DNA of 6,913 nucleotides from positions 1 through 6,913 of the forward strand of contig CAZJXA010000178.1 in assembly GCA_964549785.1 (NCBI GenBank), in the 5' to 3' direction. Below the pieces are notes generated by a model that made no database searches, was not told the DNA's origin, and saw nothing but the letters and a program-made list of their open reading frames with translations. Origin of the DNA: JBEIUO01 sp964549785 (GTDB lineage: Bacteria > Planctomycetota > Phycisphaerae > Phycisphaerales > UBA1924). Positions 6,167 through 6,913 of this stretch are shown one piece after another. Both the position numbers and the translations under genes were made by a program. Positions within the stretch are counted from its first letter, which is position 1, and each line of letters opens with the position of its first letter.

Positions 6167-6444
6167 AGAATGCCCCGATCCTTGTCCGTGCTGACGCCCG
6201 ACACATTCTTTAATTCTTACACATGTCGCGCTCCGGAGTATTCACCCCAGCCCGGCAATTCCCTCCACCTCGAAGCCGCTGGGTCGCATCGAGCATCATC
6301 CCGACAACCGGATTTACAGCACCGCTTGCCGGCGGCACCGCTTCAACGTTGAGCCCCGGACGCCGCGCGATCGAAGATCGAACTTCGGTGGGATCGAGAT
6401 GTTCGTCATCGATGGCTGAAGACTTCACTCCGTCGCCCGAAATG
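6167..6444. other. Gene-free convergent region after the secreted protein gene
   Basis: Nothing here can be supported as a gene. Both strands have open frames of about 100 codons, but they lack ribosome binding sites and recognisable motifs, and third-position GC in the minus-strand frame is only about three-fifths by hand count, well below the confident genes. AAGAATG (6166-6172) can pair with CATTCTT (6204-6210) across a 31-base loop just after the stop codon of the secreted protein. The region is probably the 3' untranslated part of that gene's transcript. Confidence 0.4.
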
Positions 6445-6481
6445 GTGGCCTCGCGGGTTCGCGAGGCCGCGGCGTTGTTTT
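6445..6481 (+). terminator. Probable intrinsic terminator for the secreted-protein transcript
   Basis: GGCCTCGCG (6447-6455) and CGCGAGGCC (6460-6468) form a perfect 9-bp GC-rich stem with loop GGTT. One U-G wobble and one G-C pair extend it to 11 bp. On the plus strand GGCG and then TTGTTTT (6475-6481) follow. The T-run begins six bases after the stem and has one interruption, so it is good but not ideal. It lies 278 bases past the secreted protein's stop. The minus-strand flank (CCATTTC) is only weakly T-rich, so any bidirectional use to end the right-edge gene, whose stop is 55 bases away, would be less efficient. Confidence 0.55.
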
Positions 6482-6525
6482 CAGCAAGGTTGGCGGGTTG
6501 GGCCGCAGCGCGGCTGGTTTGCGTT

Positions 6526-6913
6526 TTATGAAGCTGGTTGGGGGAGGTTGAGTTCGAGGGAGTCGGCGAGGGATTCGAGTTGGCTGAGGAAGGTGTCGAT
6601 TTCGTCGAGGTCGTCGGGGGTGAGGGGAGTGGCGTGGGCGTTGTCGTTTTGAAGGGCTGGGGCGAGAGGTGACGGGGCCGGGACGGGGACAGGAGCAAGG
6701 GCGGGAACAAGGGCAAGAGCAGGTGCCGCGGCAAGAACGGGCACCGGAAGGGGAGCAGGCTGGGAAACTGGCGTCGCTGCAGGAACCGGGTTGGCGAAGG
6801 GTTCCGCGACAAGTGCCGCGATGGGGGCCGCGATAGAAGGAACCGGAACAGCCATAGGAGATGTTGGGCGAACCACTGAGGTTGATGGGGCGGACTGCAC
6901 ACCGGCACCGTTG
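6526..6913 (-). CDS. Ala/Pro/Val-rich protein with acidic amphipathic C-terminus, N-terminus beyond window edge
   Basis: The frame is open from the right edge to a TAA at 6526-6528 and gives at least 128 residues. I do not recognise the family. The first 90 or so visible residues are a low-complexity Ala/Pro/Val/Leu linker in which every second or third residue is proline, like the flexible tethers of envelope or multidomain proteins. Near the end comes LTPDDLDEIDTFLSQLESLA followed by DSLELNLPQPAS. This stretch should form one acidic amphipathic helix, a plausible docking or dimerisation element. An in-frame GTG at 6900 and an ATG at 6855 both lack a Shine-Dalgarno sequence, and the frame stays open upstream, so this is most likely the C-terminal part of a longer protein. 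It converges on the secreted protein gene. Low complexity makes coding status less certain than for the other genes. Confidence 0.5.
   Translation of the reverse strand, partial: NGAGVQSAPSTSVVRPTSPMAVPVPSIAAPIAALVAEPFANPVPAATPVSQPAPLPVPVLAAAPALALVPALAPVPVPAPSPLAPALQNDNAHATPLTPDDLDEIDTFLSQLESLADSLELNLPQPAS

Noticed and set aside
6223..6531. Plus-strand open frame of 102 codons in the convergent region
   Set aside because: It has no ribosome binding site before its ATG, a Ser/Arg-rich composition with no domain, and it runs through the terminator-like hairpin.

Overview
The window is GC-rich, with G or C at most third codon positions in the confident genes. It most resembles chromosomal DNA of a planctomycete, probably of the class Phycisphaerae. 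The best clue is the secreted protein at 5102-6166, which ends in a single dockerin-like calcium loop and a terminal Gly-Cys, a tail style I associate with Phycisphaerae exported proteins. The four-domain S1 protein and a Gfo/Idh/MocA oxidoreductase with a GHIERFNP motif fit but prove nothing alone. No transposase, integrase, tRNA, rRNA, CRISPR array or attachment site was found.

Layout. Three genes lie on the minus strand in the left half, in transcription order: trxA (thioredoxin, 2980-2645), a Gfo/Idh/MocA-family NAD(P)-dependent oxidoreductase (2469-1387), and an rpsA-like gene with four S1 domains (1217 to the left edge, C-terminus cut off). The gaps between them are about 170-175 bases, so they are collinear but not a tight operon. 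A 312-base divergent region (2981-3292) separates trxA from rmuC on the plus strand (3293-4969). rmuC is followed on the same strand by an exported protein (5102-6166) with a signal peptide, an unrecognised cysteine-free domain, an Ig-like domain and the dockerin-like tail. A gene-free convergent region (6167-6525) with one good plus-strand terminator candidate follows. At the right edge is the C-terminal part of an Ala/Pro/Val-rich minus-strand protein.

The genes do not form one obvious pathway. They cover translation (S1), redox homeostasis (thioredoxin), possibly UDP-sugar chemistry (oxidoreductase), genome maintenance (RmuC) and the cell surface (dockerin-tailed protein). I see no convincing new multi-gene system. 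The more interesting signals are the Gly-Cys dockerin-like C-terminus, the rpsA leader that lacks a Shine-Dalgarno sequence but has an inverted repeat, the hairpin against the trxA ribosome binding site, the imperfect hairpin and helically phased direct repeat between trxA and rmuC, and the low-complexity G-run tract inside the right-edge gene.
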